Of a stretch of 43,545 bases of DNA, positions 8,239 through 15,196 are shown piece after piece. Both the position numbers and the translations under genes were made by a program. Position 1 is the stretch's first letter. Every line of letters begins with the position of its first letter. Under the pieces are notes generated by a model. That model did no database searches. It had not been told where the DNA came from and worked only from the letters and a program-made list of their open reading frames with translations. Source of the stretch: Cellulomonas sp. (GTDB lineage Bacteria > Actinomycetota > Actinomycetes > Actinomycetales > Cellulomonadaceae); contig NZ_JAGIBD010000030.1 of assembly GCF_017744555.1 (NCBI RefSeq), forward strand, positions 1-43,545, in the 5' to 3' direction.

Positions 8239-8916
8239 ATGACCGTCGTCGTGGGTCTCTACCGGCTCGCGCTGGCCGCGATCACGCTCGTCGCCCTGTT
8301 CTGGAAGCCCAGCACGGGGCTCCACCTCACCGTCGAGGACTACGTCTACTTCACCAACCAGTCGAACCTGCTCATGGCACTCGTGATGCTCTGGGGTGCG
8401 GCGACGGCGTTCACGCGACGCCCCGACCCGCCGTCGTGGCTGTTCGGCGCGGTGACGCTGTTCCTGCTCATCACCGGACTGGTGTCGTACTTCATCCTCG
8501 ACCCGTCGCCTCCCGGCGAGGAGATCGTCGCGCTCGGCCTGACGAAGGCGGAGATCGTGCACCGCCTCACGCCGATCGCCACGACGCTGCACTTCGTGCT
8601 GATGGTCCCCCACCGCCGGCTGCGGGTCCGCGACGCGGCCTGGTGGCTGCTGTACCCGGTGGCGTACTGCGCGTTCACGACGGTGCGCGGCGTGGTGAGC
8701 CCGAGCAGCGACTACCCGTACGGGTTCATCGACGTGTCCGAGCTCGGCTACGGCGGCCTCCTGCTCAACGTGCTGATCTACGGCGTCGGCTTCTTCGTGC
8801 TCGGGCTCGTCGTCGTGGGCGTCGACCGACTGCTGCCCGCACGCGCTCTGCTGGGGCGTCGGGACGAGGAGGCGCCCGTGGCCTCGCCGAGCGACGTCCC
8901 GGAGCCCGCGCGATGA
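8239..8916 (+). CDS. Pr6Pr family membrane protein
   Basis: A 225-residue integral membrane protein with about six predicted helices. The motifs YFTNQSNLLMALVMLW (near residue 36), LTPIATTLHFVLMVPHR, the WWLLYPVAYCAFTTVRG segment and YPYGFIDVSELGYGG match the Pr6Pr family, whose biochemical role is not known. I chose ATG 8239, which has a GAAGGAAGG ribosome site; an in-frame GTG at 8074 would add a 55-residue Pro/Arg-rich extension and has no ribosome site. It is divergent from imuA' and ends 7 nt before the PEBP-like gene. The 173 bp before the start hold the LexA box edge and otherwise nothing I recognise. Confidence 0.75.
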   Translation: MTVVVGLYRLALAAITLVALFWKPSTGLHLTVEDYVYFTNQSNLLMALVMLWGAATAFTRRPDPPSWLFGAVTLFLLITGLVSYFILDPSPPGEEIVALGLTKAEIVHRLTPIATTLHFVLMVPHRRLRVRDAAWWLLYPVAYCAFTTVRGVVSPSSDYPYGFIDVSELGYGGLLLNVLIYGVGFFVLGLVVVGVDRLLPARALLGRRDEEAPVASPSDVPEPAR

Positions 8917-8923
8917 TGTCGCG

Positions 8924-9469
8924 ATGACCGCCTCCCTCACGCGACCGGTGGCTCCCGACCCCTACTCCCTGCTCCCGGCGGTTCCCTCGTTCGACCTGCG
9001 CAGCGACGACGTCCAGCAGGGCGAACGAGTGCCCGACGTGCACACGAACACCTCGGCCGGGCGCAACGTCTCGCCGCACCTGGCGTGGTCGGGCTTCCCG
9101 CCCGAGACGCGCTCGTTCCTGGTCACGTGCTTCGACCCGGACGCACCAGGGCCGGCCGGCTGGTGGCACTGGACGCTCGTCGACGTGCCCGCGTCCACGA
9201 CCGAGCTGGCGCAGGGCGTCGGCACGCCGGACGGCGCGCGGCTGCCGCACGGGGCGTTCCAGCTCAAGGGGGACGACGGCGTCGCCGCCTATCGGGGGGC
9301 CGCGCCGCCGCCCGGCGACCAGGTGCACCGGTACTTCTTCGTGGTGAGCGCGCTCGACGTGCCGTCGCTGGGCCTCGACCGGGACACCCTGCCCGGCAAG
9401 GCCAGCACCGCGGCGGTCTTCCACACGCTCGCACGCGCGGTCCTGGTCGGCACCTACCAGACGTCGTGA
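8924..9469 (+). CDS. YbhB/YbcL family PEBP-like protein
   Basis: A 181-residue phosphatidylethanolamine-binding-protein fold of the bacterial YbhB/YbcL (Raf kinase inhibitor-like) group. The ligand-pocket motifs are visible: DPDAP at 71-75, GWWHWTLVDVP around 79-89, then HGAFQLKGDDG, YRGAAPPPGD and HRYFFVVSALD. No signal peptide, so cytosolic. The bacterial function is not established. The start ATG 8924 lies 7 nt after the preceding stop, so the two genes are probably co-transcribed. Confidence 0.9.
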   Translation: MTASLTRPVAPDPYSLLPAVPSFDLRSDDVQQGERVPDVHTNTSAGRNVSPHLAWSGFPPETRSFLVTCFDPDAPGPAGWWHWTLVDVPASTTELAQGVGTPDGARLPHGAFQLKGDDGVAAYRGAAPPPGDQVHRYFFVVSALDVPSLGLDRDTLPGKASTAAVFHTLARAVLVGTYQTS

Positions 9470-9529
9470 GGTCGCCGGCGCGTGACGGACGTCGCGCCGC
9501 GCCCTCCCCACGGCGCGGACCGCGGTGTG

Positions 9530-9535
9530 CACAAT
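9530..9535 (+). promoter_or_regulatory. -10 element CACAAT (leaderless start)
   Basis: CACAAT lies 7 nt before ATG 9543. This spacing supports 9543 rather than the in-frame ATG at 9534 or GTG at 9525 as the start. Confidence 0.5.
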
Positions 9536-9542
9536 GACGCCC

Positions 9543-9944
9543 ATGCAGTTCTCCGGAGGCCTCCCCAACCACGCACGCCTGGCCGAGGACGTCGCTGCGC
9601 TCGAGTCCCTGGCCGAGTGGCTGGCGCACGTGCAGCTCGACAGCAAGACCGACCAGGAGCTCCTCGAGCGGGGCACGTTCGCGCTGGACCGCATCGCGTT
9701 CTCGTCGGGCGTGCTGATGCGCAGGCTGGCCGAGCTGAGCGAGGAGCGCGGCGCGGTGCTCGACGACGAGAACCGTGCGGTCGTGGCCCTGGCGCGCGAG
9801 CGCGGCCTGCTCGCGGCGCTGCACCAGCTCGTCGACGAGGCGGACGAGCGGCACGGCCACCGGCGCGGGCTCGTGCGGACCGCGGACCTGCGGCTGATCC
9901 TTCCGGCCGTCGACCAGTCCCGCCGGCCCACGGACGACGCGTGA
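9543..9944 (+). CDS. Unknown small helical protein
   Basis: A 133-residue acidic, probably all-helical soluble protein with regular heptad-like Leu/Ala spacing (residues 10-100). I recognise no domain. Conspicuous segments are LESLAEWLAHVQLD, LERGTFALDRIAFSSG and LLAALHQLVDEADERHGH. Its stop overlaps the GTG of the YbaK-domain gene (GTGA), suggesting translational coupling. Codon use is like the neighbours, so it is a resident gene. ATG 9543 is chosen from the -10 spacing; 9534 is the alternative. Confidence 0.75.
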   Translation: MQFSGGLPNHARLAEDVAALESLAEWLAHVQLDSKTDQELLERGTFALDRIAFSSGVLMRRLAELSEERGAVLDDENRAVVALARERGLLAALHQLVDEADERHGHRRGLVRTADLRLILPAVDQSRRPTDDA

Positions 9945-10537
9945 CTGCCGAGCCCGGCCCCACGACGTTCCTCGTCGGCGGCGCGCTCACCTGGGCGCCG
10001 GCCCTCGACCACCCGGACCTCCTCGCACCGAGCACGCTCGCGTTCCTGCGCCGCTGGGCGCAGACCGAGCCGGCCGCGGCCGAGCGGGTGCTCGTCACCG
10101 AGATCGACCCCGGCCTGGCCGACACCGCCGCCCTCACCGAGGCGTACGGGCTCCCGGCCGCGGCATCCGCGAACTGCGTGCTGGTCGCGGGTCGCCGCGA
10201 GGGTGACGAGCGCATCGCCGCCGCCGTCGTCCGGGCGACGACCCGGGCGGACGTGAACAACGCGGTCAAGCGGCTGCTCGACGTGCGCAAGGCGTCGTTC
10301 CTGCCGATGGACCGCGCGACCGCCGAGTCGGGCATGGAGTACGGCGGCATCACCCCCCTCGGACTGCCCGACACGTACCGCGTGCTGGTCGACGCCCGCG
10401 TGACGGTAGACGACCCCGACGCGGGCGGTGACGTCGTCATCGGCAGCGGCGTGCGACGCTCGAAGATCGCCCTTCCGGGGGCCCTGCTGGGCCGGGCGCC
10501 GGGTGTCGAGGTCGTCGACGGGCTCGCGCTGGCCTGA
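9941..10537 (+). CDS. YbaK/EbsC-domain protein, probable aminoacyl-tRNA deacylase
   Basis: A 198-residue protein of the YbaK/ProX/INS superfamily, whose members hydrolyse mischarged tRNAs (for example Cys-tRNA-Pro or Ala-tRNA-Pro). The diagnostic stretch DVNNAVKRLLDVRKASFLPMD followed by TGMEYGGITP-like SGMEYGGITPLGLP is present (about residues 105-143). The start is GTG 9941, overlapping the previous stop. The substrate tRNA cannot be deduced. About 90 residues (LLAPSTLAFLRRW and so on) precede the conserved core. Confidence 0.85.
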   Translation: MTAEPGPTTFLVGGALTWAPALDHPDLLAPSTLAFLRRWAQTEPAAAERVLVTEIDPGLADTAALTEAYGLPAAASANCVLVAGRREGDERIAAAVVRATTRADVNNAVKRLLDVRKASFLPMDRATAESGMEYGGITPLGLPDTYRVLVDARVTVDDPDAGGDVVIGSGVRRSKIALPGALLGRAPGVEVVDGLALA

Positions 10538-10548
10538 GGCCCGGCTGC

Positions 10549-10554
10549 CAGACT
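10549..10554 (+). promoter_or_regulatory. Candidate -10 CAGACT (leaderless start)
   Basis: CAGACT lies 7 nt before GTG 10562. It is a weaker match (C at the first position) but fits the window-wide pattern. Confidence 0.35.
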
Positions 10555-10561
10555 GGGCGAC

Positions 10562-11197
10562 GTGATGCGATCCGTGCTCCCGGCAGGGGTCGAGGTCGTG
10601 GAGCACGTCGGACCCGCCCACGTCGCGCCACTGTTCCCCGACGAGGCCGTCGCGGTCGCCGGCGCCGTCCCCGCCCGCCGCGAGGAGTACGCGGCCGTCC
10701 GGGCCTGCGCCCGCGCGGCGTTGGGTCGCCTTGGCCTGCCGCCGGTGTCGGTCCCGTCCGCTCCGGACCGGGCGCCGATCTGGCCGCCGGGCATCGTCGG
10801 GTGCATGACGCACTGCGAGGGCTATCGCGCCGCCGCCGTCGCGCGCGCCGACGACTGGGCCGGCGTCGGGATCGACGCCGAGACCCTCGCCCCGCTGCCC
10901 GACGGGGTCGGCCCGCTCGTCATGAGCGACGGGGAACGGGCCGCGCTCGCCGACGTCGACCCGGCCACCTGTCCGGACCGCGTGCTGTTCTCGGCGAAGG
11001 AGTCCGTCTACAAGCTCTGGTACCCGCTGGTGCGCTGCTGGCTCGGCTTCGAGGAGGTCGAGGTGCGCCTCGGCAGCGGCACGTTCGTCGCCCGGGTCGG
11101 GCCCGACGGGCTCGGGGTCCACGAAGTGCACGGGCGGTGGGCGGTGCACAACGGGTTCGTGGTCACCGCCGTCACGCTCGGACGGGACCTCGGATGA
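10562..11197 (+). CDS. 4'-phosphopantetheinyl transferase (Sfp/EntD type)
   Basis: A 211-residue transferase that would move the phosphopantetheine arm of CoA onto carrier-protein domains. Family motifs are all present: WPPGIVGCMTHCEGYRAAAVA (the S/T-H motif, about 75-95), GIDAE with Mg ligands D105 and E107, and FSAKESVYK (143-151) with E147. The length fits the EntD/Sfp class rather than AcpS. No polyketide or NRPS cluster is visible nearby, so it may serve fatty-acid synthase or distant clusters. The start is GTG 10562 or the adjacent ATG 10565. Its stop overlaps the GNAT start as ATGA. Confidence 0.9.
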   Translation: MMRSVLPAGVEVVEHVGPAHVAPLFPDEAVAVAGAVPARREEYAAVRACARAALGRLGLPPVSVPSAPDRAPIWPPGIVGCMTHCEGYRAAAVARADDWAGVGIDAETLAPLPDGVGPLVMSDGERAALADVDPATCPDRVLFSAKESVYKLWYPLVRCWLGFEEVEVRLGSGTFVARVGPDGLGVHEVHGRWAVHNGFVVTAVTLGRDLG

Positions 11198-11694
11198 CCG
11201 TCGTCGTGCGCGTGCCCGTGCTGCAGGACGTGCCCGAGCTCGCTCGCGTCCACGTCCTGTCGTGGCGCGAGACGTACCGCGGCCTCATGCGCGACGAGGT
11301 CCTCGACGACCCGGGTCTGGTGACCTGGCGCGAGCGGTTCTGGACGGCGGCGCTCGCCGATGACCGCTACCGCGCCAACACCACCGCGGTGGCCGAACGG
11401 GACGGCGAGGTGGTGGGGCTGGCCATGGCCGGACCGCCGCTCGACGACGACGCCACGTGGGACCGGCAGCTCTACGTGCTGTACGTGTGCGCCGCGGCGC
11501 ACGGGTCCGGCGCAGGCGCCGCGCTGCTGGGTGCGGTGCTCGACCCCGGCGTCCCCGCGGCCCTGTGGGTCGCGGACCCGAACCCGCGCGCGCAGGCGTT
11601 CTACCGGAAGCAGGGCTTCGCGCCCGACGGCGCGAGCCAGGTCGACGACGGCGTGCCCGAGATCCGGATGGTGCGCCGGCACCCGACGCCCTGA
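11194..11694 (+). CDS. GNAT family N-acetyltransferase
   Basis: A 166-residue acetyl-CoA-dependent transferase. It begins VRVPVLQDVPELARVHVLSWRETY (typical beta1-alpha1) and has the acetyl-CoA loop GSGAGAALL around 107-115, then ALWVADPNPRAQAFYRKQGF, the usual C-terminal GNAT strand and helix. The acceptor is unknown. The start ATG 11194 overlaps the PPTase stop, so the pair is translationally coupled. YRGLMRDEVLDDP resembles the subgroup acting on small molecules or ribosomal proteins, but I cannot assign one. Confidence 0.88.
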   Translation: MTVVVRVPVLQDVPELARVHVLSWRETYRGLMRDEVLDDPGLVTWRERFWTAALADDRYRANTTAVAERDGEVVGLAMAGPPLDDDATWDRQLYVLYVCAAAHGSGAGAALLGAVLDPGVPAALWVADPNPRAQAFYRKQGFAPDGASQVDDGVPEIRMVRRHPTP

Positions 11695-11750
11695 GCCGCA
11701 CGGCCGGGAGATCGCCCGCTCGCGGTCTTCTGCGGGCGGAACCACCCCCG

Positions 11751-11756
11751 TAACGT
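11751..11756 (+). promoter_or_regulatory. Candidate -10 TAACGT
   Basis: TAACGT lies about 55 nt before the small secreted-protein gene. This gene has a conventional leader with an AGGGGG ribosome site, unlike the leaderless genes around it. Confidence 0.35.
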
Positions 11757-11810
11757 GGACATTCCGGACATCGCGCTCGCGGTGCCCGTCGTCTCGTCCA
11801 GGGGGTCCTC

Positions 11811-12137
11811 ATGTCACGTCTGCGCCGTCCGCTCGCCACCGCCGGCCTCGCCGCCACGCTGGTGCTGGGCTCCGCCGGGGCGGCCCTCGCCTGCCCGCCC
11901 GACCCGCGCTCCGACCCGACCACGTGGGAGTACGGCGGCGTCTACGACTGCTCGAGGACGACGGTCCGGCACGGCCAGCGCACGTACACCAAGCCGTCCG
12001 CGGTCGCGTTCGTCGTCATCAGGACGGGGTCGACGTACTTCGTCAGCGACCTCGGCGACGCCAACGAGGGCGACCGCACCTACACGTTCGACAAGCCGAT
12101 CCGCCTCGTCATCACGTGCCTGTTCACGGACGCCTGA
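11811..12137 (+). CDS. Small secreted protein of unknown function
   Basis: A 108-residue protein with a clear Sec signal peptide: basic N-terminus (MSRLRRP), hydrophobic core 9-26, and ALA at 25-27 before C28. The mature part is about 81 residues with three cysteines (28, 47, 103) and beta-rich segments (AVAFVVIRTGSTYFV, RLVITCLF). The LAC sequence is not a proper lipobox because Leu is at -2, so signal peptidase I cleavage is more likely. I recognise no domain. It is monocistronic and ends 9 nt before the convergent methyltransferase stop. Confidence 0.75.
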   Translation: MSRLRRPLATAGLAATLVLGSAGAALACPPDPRSDPTTWEYGGVYDCSRTTVRHGQRTYTKPSAVAFVVIRTGSTYFVSDLGDANEGDRTYTFDKPIRLVITCLFTDA

Positions 12138-12146
12138 CGCCCGGGC

Positions 12147-12995
12147 TCACTCACGGACCCGCGTCGCCCAGAACGCCACCGCCGCGGCGGCCGCGACGTT
12201 GAGCGAGTCGACCCCGCCGGCCATCGGGATGCGGACCACGAGGTCCGACCCGGCGACCGTCACCGGCTTGAGCCCGTGCCCCTCGGCGCCGAGCACCATC
12301 GCGAGCCGCTCGGGCGGGTCCGCGACGAGCGCGTCGAGGGTGATGGAGTCGTCGGACAGCGCGAGCGCGGCGGTGACGAAGCCGGCGTCACGCAGCTCGG
12401 AGATCCCGTCCGGCCACGGGTCGATGCGCGTCCACGGCACCTGGAACACGGTCCCCATCGACACCCGCACGGACCGCCGGTACAGCGGATCGGCGCACCG
12501 CGGCGTCACGAGCACGGCGTCGACGCCGAGTGCGGCCGCGGACCGGAAGGCGGCCCCGACGTTGGTGTGGTCGACGATGTCCTCGAGCACCGCGACCCGC
12601 CGCGCCCCGGCTCCTCCGCGCGCGCGGCGCAGCACGGACTCGACCGAGGGCAGCGCGGGGCGGTGCATGGCCGCGAGCGCACCGCGGTGCACGTGGAACC
12701 CGGTGATGGCCTCGAGCACGGGCTCCTCGGCGACGTACACGGGCACGGCGACGTCGTCGTCCGGCAGTGACGCGAGCATGCGTTCGAGGTCGGGCACCCA
12801 GCGCGGCGCGAGCAGCACGGATCGGGGGCGGTGGCCGGCGGCGAGCGCGCGGCCCAGCACCGTCGAGCTCTCCGCGATGTACAGGCCCTTGGCGGGCTCG
12901 TGCCTGGACCGCAGGGCGACGTCGGTCAGGGAGACGTAGTCGGCGAGCCGCTCGTCGGAAGGGTCGGTGACGGGCTGCAGGTCGAGACGTGGCAC
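12147..12995 (-). CDS. TrmH/SpoU family (SPOUT) RNA 2'-O-methyltransferase
   Basis: A 282-residue SAM-dependent ribose methyltransferase for tRNA or rRNA. The three SPOUT motifs are present: NVGAAFR with N145 and R151, VLGAEGHGL (234-242), and IPMAGGVDSLNVAAA (256-270) forming the knotted SAM pocket. An N-terminal substrate-binding part (about 1-115) includes GLYIAESSTVLGRAL. The target nucleotide is unknown. The start is GTG 12995, close to a GAGGAT -10-like hexamer; upstream in-frame codons lie in the lgt 3' end and are not supported. Confidence 0.88.
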   Translation of the reverse strand: MPRLDLQPVTDPSDERLADYVSLTDVALRSRHEPAKGLYIAESSTVLGRALAAGHRPRSVLLAPRWVPDLERMLASLPDDDVAVPVYVAEEPVLEAITGFHVHRGALAAMHRPALPSVESVLRRARGGAGARRVAVLEDIVDHTNVGAAFRSAAALGVDAVLVTPRCADPLYRRSVRVSMGTVFQVPWTRIDPWPDGISELRDAGFVTAALALSDDSITLDALVADPPERLAMVLGAEGHGLKPVTVAGSDLVVRIPMAGGVDSLNVAAAAAVAFWATRVRE

Positions 12996-13001
12996 CGGCC
13001 T

Positions 13002-13007
13002 ATCCTC
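13002..13007 (-). promoter_or_regulatory. Weak -10-like GAGGAT for the SPOUT methyltransferase
   Basis: GAGGAT (minus strand) lies 6 nt before GTG 12995. It matches only the A2 and T6 positions of TANNNT, so the assignment is tentative. Confidence 0.3.
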
Positions 13008-13020
13008 GCAGGCGACACCA

Positions 13021-13872
13021 TCAGCTCGACCGGGCCTCCACGCGGGCGTCGTCCCGCTGCAGCGTCGTCTCCCGCCCGGGGTGCCGCCGCCCGACGACGA
13101 CGAACGCGACGAGCGCACCGGTCAGCACCACGAGCGAGGTCCACACGTTGAGCCGGACCCCGAGCAGGTGGTGCGCGGGGTCCACGCGGAGCAGCTCGAT
13201 CCACAGCCGCCCGCTCGTGTAGACGACGACGGCCAACCAGAACGCACGCCCGTGCCCGAGCCGGAACTGCCGGTCGGCCCACACGACGAGCGCGGCACCG
13301 CCGAGCGTCCACACCATCTCGTAGACGAACGTCGGGTGGAACAGCGTCCCGGACGCGACCCCGGGCGGTAGGTGCGCGTCGTCGATCCGCAGCCCCCACG
13401 GCAGCGTGGTCGGACCGCCGTAGACCTCCTGGTTGAACCAGTTCCCCAGACGACCGAGGGCCTGCGCGACGAGCCACGCAGGCGCGGCGGCGTCGGCGAA
13501 CGGCGGCAGCCGGACGCCCGCCCGTCGGGCGCCGATCCAGGCCCCGAGGGCGCCGAGCGTGATCGCGCCCCAGATCCCGAGCCCGCCCTCCCACACCGCG
13601 AACGCGCGCCACGGGTGGCCGCCGGGCCCGAAGTACTCGTCGGGCGACGTGACCAGGTGGTACAGCCGCGCGCCGACGATCCCGAACGGCACGGCCCAGA
13701 ACACGATGTCGAGCACCGTGTCCGGGTCGCCGCCGCGGGCCTGCCAGCGGCGCCGCGCGATCCAGACGGCGACGACGATGCCGACGAGGATCGAGATCGC
13801 GTACCCGCGCACGGGCACGGGACCGAGGTGCCACACGCCCTGCGACGGGCTGGGGATCGCCGCGATGACCAC
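13021..13872 (-). CDS. lgt: Prolipoprotein diacylglyceryl transferase
   Basis: A 283-residue integral membrane enzyme that transfers diacylglycerol from phosphatidylglycerol to the lipobox cysteine of prolipoproteins. It has the Lgt layout: SPSQGVWHLGPVPVRGYA near the N-terminus, FGIVGARLYH, WEGGLGIWG, and the signature GRLGNWFNQEVYGG at 140-153 (R141 corresponds to E. coli R143). A further LFHPTFVYEM segment and C-terminal helices complete the fold, ending in a short charged tail. The GTG start at 13872 is preceded by TAGCCT 8 nt upstream, so it probably has its own leaderless promoter although it lies 6 nt after the xylanase stop. Confidence 0.95.
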   Translation of the reverse strand: MVIAAIPSPSQGVWHLGPVPVRGYAISILVGIVVAVWIARRRWQARGGDPDTVLDIVFWAVPFGIVGARLYHLVTSPDEYFGPGGHPWRAFAVWEGGLGIWGAITLGALGAWIGARRAGVRLPPFADAAAPAWLVAQALGRLGNWFNQEVYGGPTTLPWGLRIDDAHLPPGVASGTLFHPTFVYEMVWTLGGAALVVWADRQFRLGHGRAFWLAVVVYTSGRLWIELLRVDPAHHLLGVRLNVWTSLVVLTGALVAFVVVGRRHPGRETTLQRDDARVEARSS

Positions 13873-13878
13873 GACGGG

Positions 13879-15138
13879 TCAGGCTAGCCGGGCGGACACC
13901 GTCCCCGCACCGGCCGTCGTCAGCGCGAACGTCGCCGACCGGTCCCCGGCAGTCACCGCGTAGTCGCCGAGGAACCCGCTGACCGGCACGCGACCGTCGG
14001 CGTCCGTGACGAGCGTCGTCGGTGCGAGCCACCAGTCCTCGCGCACGAGCTTGCGCAGCGCGTGGTAGGCGGGCTTGGGCGTCCCGTCGGGCCGGATCAG
14101 ACCCGCGGGTGCGTTGAGCCACGCACCCGTGTCGGGCAGACCCCAGTACGTCGACCCGTGCACCGACGGGTGCGACATCAGGGTGCGGTAGTGCCGGACG
14201 ATCTCGTCGGCCTGCCGCTCCTCCCCCTCGGGCGTCGACGGCCAGGAGTCGACCTGGTGGTCGTTGAGGTCCTCGATCTCCGGGGGCATGAGCTCGCCGG
14301 ACAGCAGCGTCGACTCCGTGAAGTGGATCGGCAGCCCGAAGCGGGAGAACCGCTCGAGGATGCGTAACGTCTTCTCCTCGCCCCAGTACCCCTGGTGCAT
14401 GTGGCTCTGCAGACCGAGCACGTCGACCTGGATGCCGGCCTCGATGACGCCCTCGATGAGGCACTCGTACGCGGTCGACATGTCGAAGTCGTTGAGCAGC
14501 AGCGTCGCACCCGGGTTGGTCTCGCGTGCCGACTCGAACGCGAGCTTGATCATGTCGAGGCGTCCGCGCTCCCACGCGAGCCGCGTGATCCCGTTGTCCT
14601 CCTTGTCGAAGACGGGCATGATCACGACCTCGTTGATCGCGTCCCACGTGTCGATGAGGCCGGCGAAGTCGCGGACGTCGCGGTGGATGCGGTCGCGCTG
14701 CGCCTGCTCGATCTCGTCGACGGACAGCTCGAGGAGCCACTGCGGCTGCACGGTGTGCCAGACGAGCGGGTGCCCCTTGAGGCGCACGCCCCGGTCGGCG
14801 AACCACTGCGCGGTCCGTAGGAGGCCGGCGGTGCGGGGCTTGCCGCGCTCGGGCTCGAACCGTCCCCAGTAGAACGGCAGCGTCGCGGCGTCGAACAGGT
14901 CGAGCCACTGGTCGGCGAGCTGCTCGGTGGCGGCGTCCGACGCGCCGTTCGCGTGGCCGATGAGCTCGAACCCGGTGCACCCGAACAGGAACGCGTGCCG
15001 ACGCTGCTCGACGACGACGGGCGTGTCGGCGAGCGGCCGCCCGTCGGGCCCGAGCACGGTCAGGGTGACGTCCGCGACGCGGTGCTGCAGGGTCGGGTCG
15101 GCCGCGCCCAGAGGGGCGTGGTCCAGGTGGTGGTGCAT
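13879..15138 (-). CDS. GH10 endo-1,4-beta-xylanase, probably intracellular
   Basis: A 419-residue glycoside hydrolase family 10 enzyme, expected to cleave xylan or xylo-oligosaccharides with retention. Residues 15-50 form a beta-rich lead-in, then the TIM barrel has GHPLVWH (122-128), the acid/base E170 in WDAINE and the nucleophile E275 in HFTES. A short beta segment follows (about 365-419). There is no signal peptide and no carbohydrate-binding module, so it probably works in the cytosol on imported oligosaccharides. The ATG at 15138 has a GGAGG site 7 nt upstream. It follows an MFS gene by 53 bp, and a LacI-like half-palindrome lies in between. Confidence 0.92.
   Translation of the reverse strand: MHHHLDHAPLGAADPTLQHRVADVTLTVLGPDGRPLADTPVVVEQRRHAFLFGCTGFELIGHANGASDAATEQLADQWLDLFDAATLPFYWGRFEPERGKPRTAGLLRTAQWFADRGVRLKGHPLVWHTVQPQWLLELSVDEIEQAQRDRIHRDVRDFAGLIDTWDAINEVVIMPVFDKEDNGITRLAWERGRLDMIKLAFESARETNPGATLLLNDFDMSTAYECLIEGVIEAGIQVDVLGLQSHMHQGYWGEEKTLRILERFSRFGLPIHFTESTLLSGELMPPEIEDLNDHQVDSWPSTPEGEERQADEIVRHYRTLMSHPSVHGSTYWGLPDTGAWLNAPAGLIRPDGTPKPAYHALRKLVREDWWLAPTTLVTDADGRVPVSGFLGDYAVTAGDRSATFALTTAGAGTVSARLA
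13881..13886 (-). promoter_or_regulatory. -10 element TAGCCT for lgt (leaderless)
   Basis: TAGCCT on the minus strand lies 8 nt before the lgt GTG and overlaps the xylanase stop codon. It suggests that lgt is transcribed independently of the sugar-degradation gene. Confidence 0.55.
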
Positions 15139-15184
15139 GCCGTGCTCCTCCAGGTGTGGTCGACGCCTCACCTTGCCAGACGTG

Positions 15185-15196
15185 GAAACCGTTATC
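15185..15196. promoter_or_regulatory. Candidate LacI-family operator
   Basis: On the minus strand the sequence is GATAACGGTTTC, an imperfect palindrome (4 of 6 pairs) with the central CG typical of LacI-family sites. It lies 47 nt before the xylanase start and overlaps the MFS stop codon. No LacI-type regulator gene is in the window. Confidence 0.3.

Noticed and set aside
10801..11193. Extended N-terminus of the GNAT protein within the phosphopantetheinyl transferase gene
   Set aside because: It lies in another frame over a gene with clear family motifs; ATG 11194 fits the ATGA overlap and the GNAT fold.
11811..11900. Lipoprotein signal in the small secreted protein
   Set aside because: The residue at -3 is Ala and at -2 is Leu, which does not fit the lipobox; ALA fits signal peptidase I.
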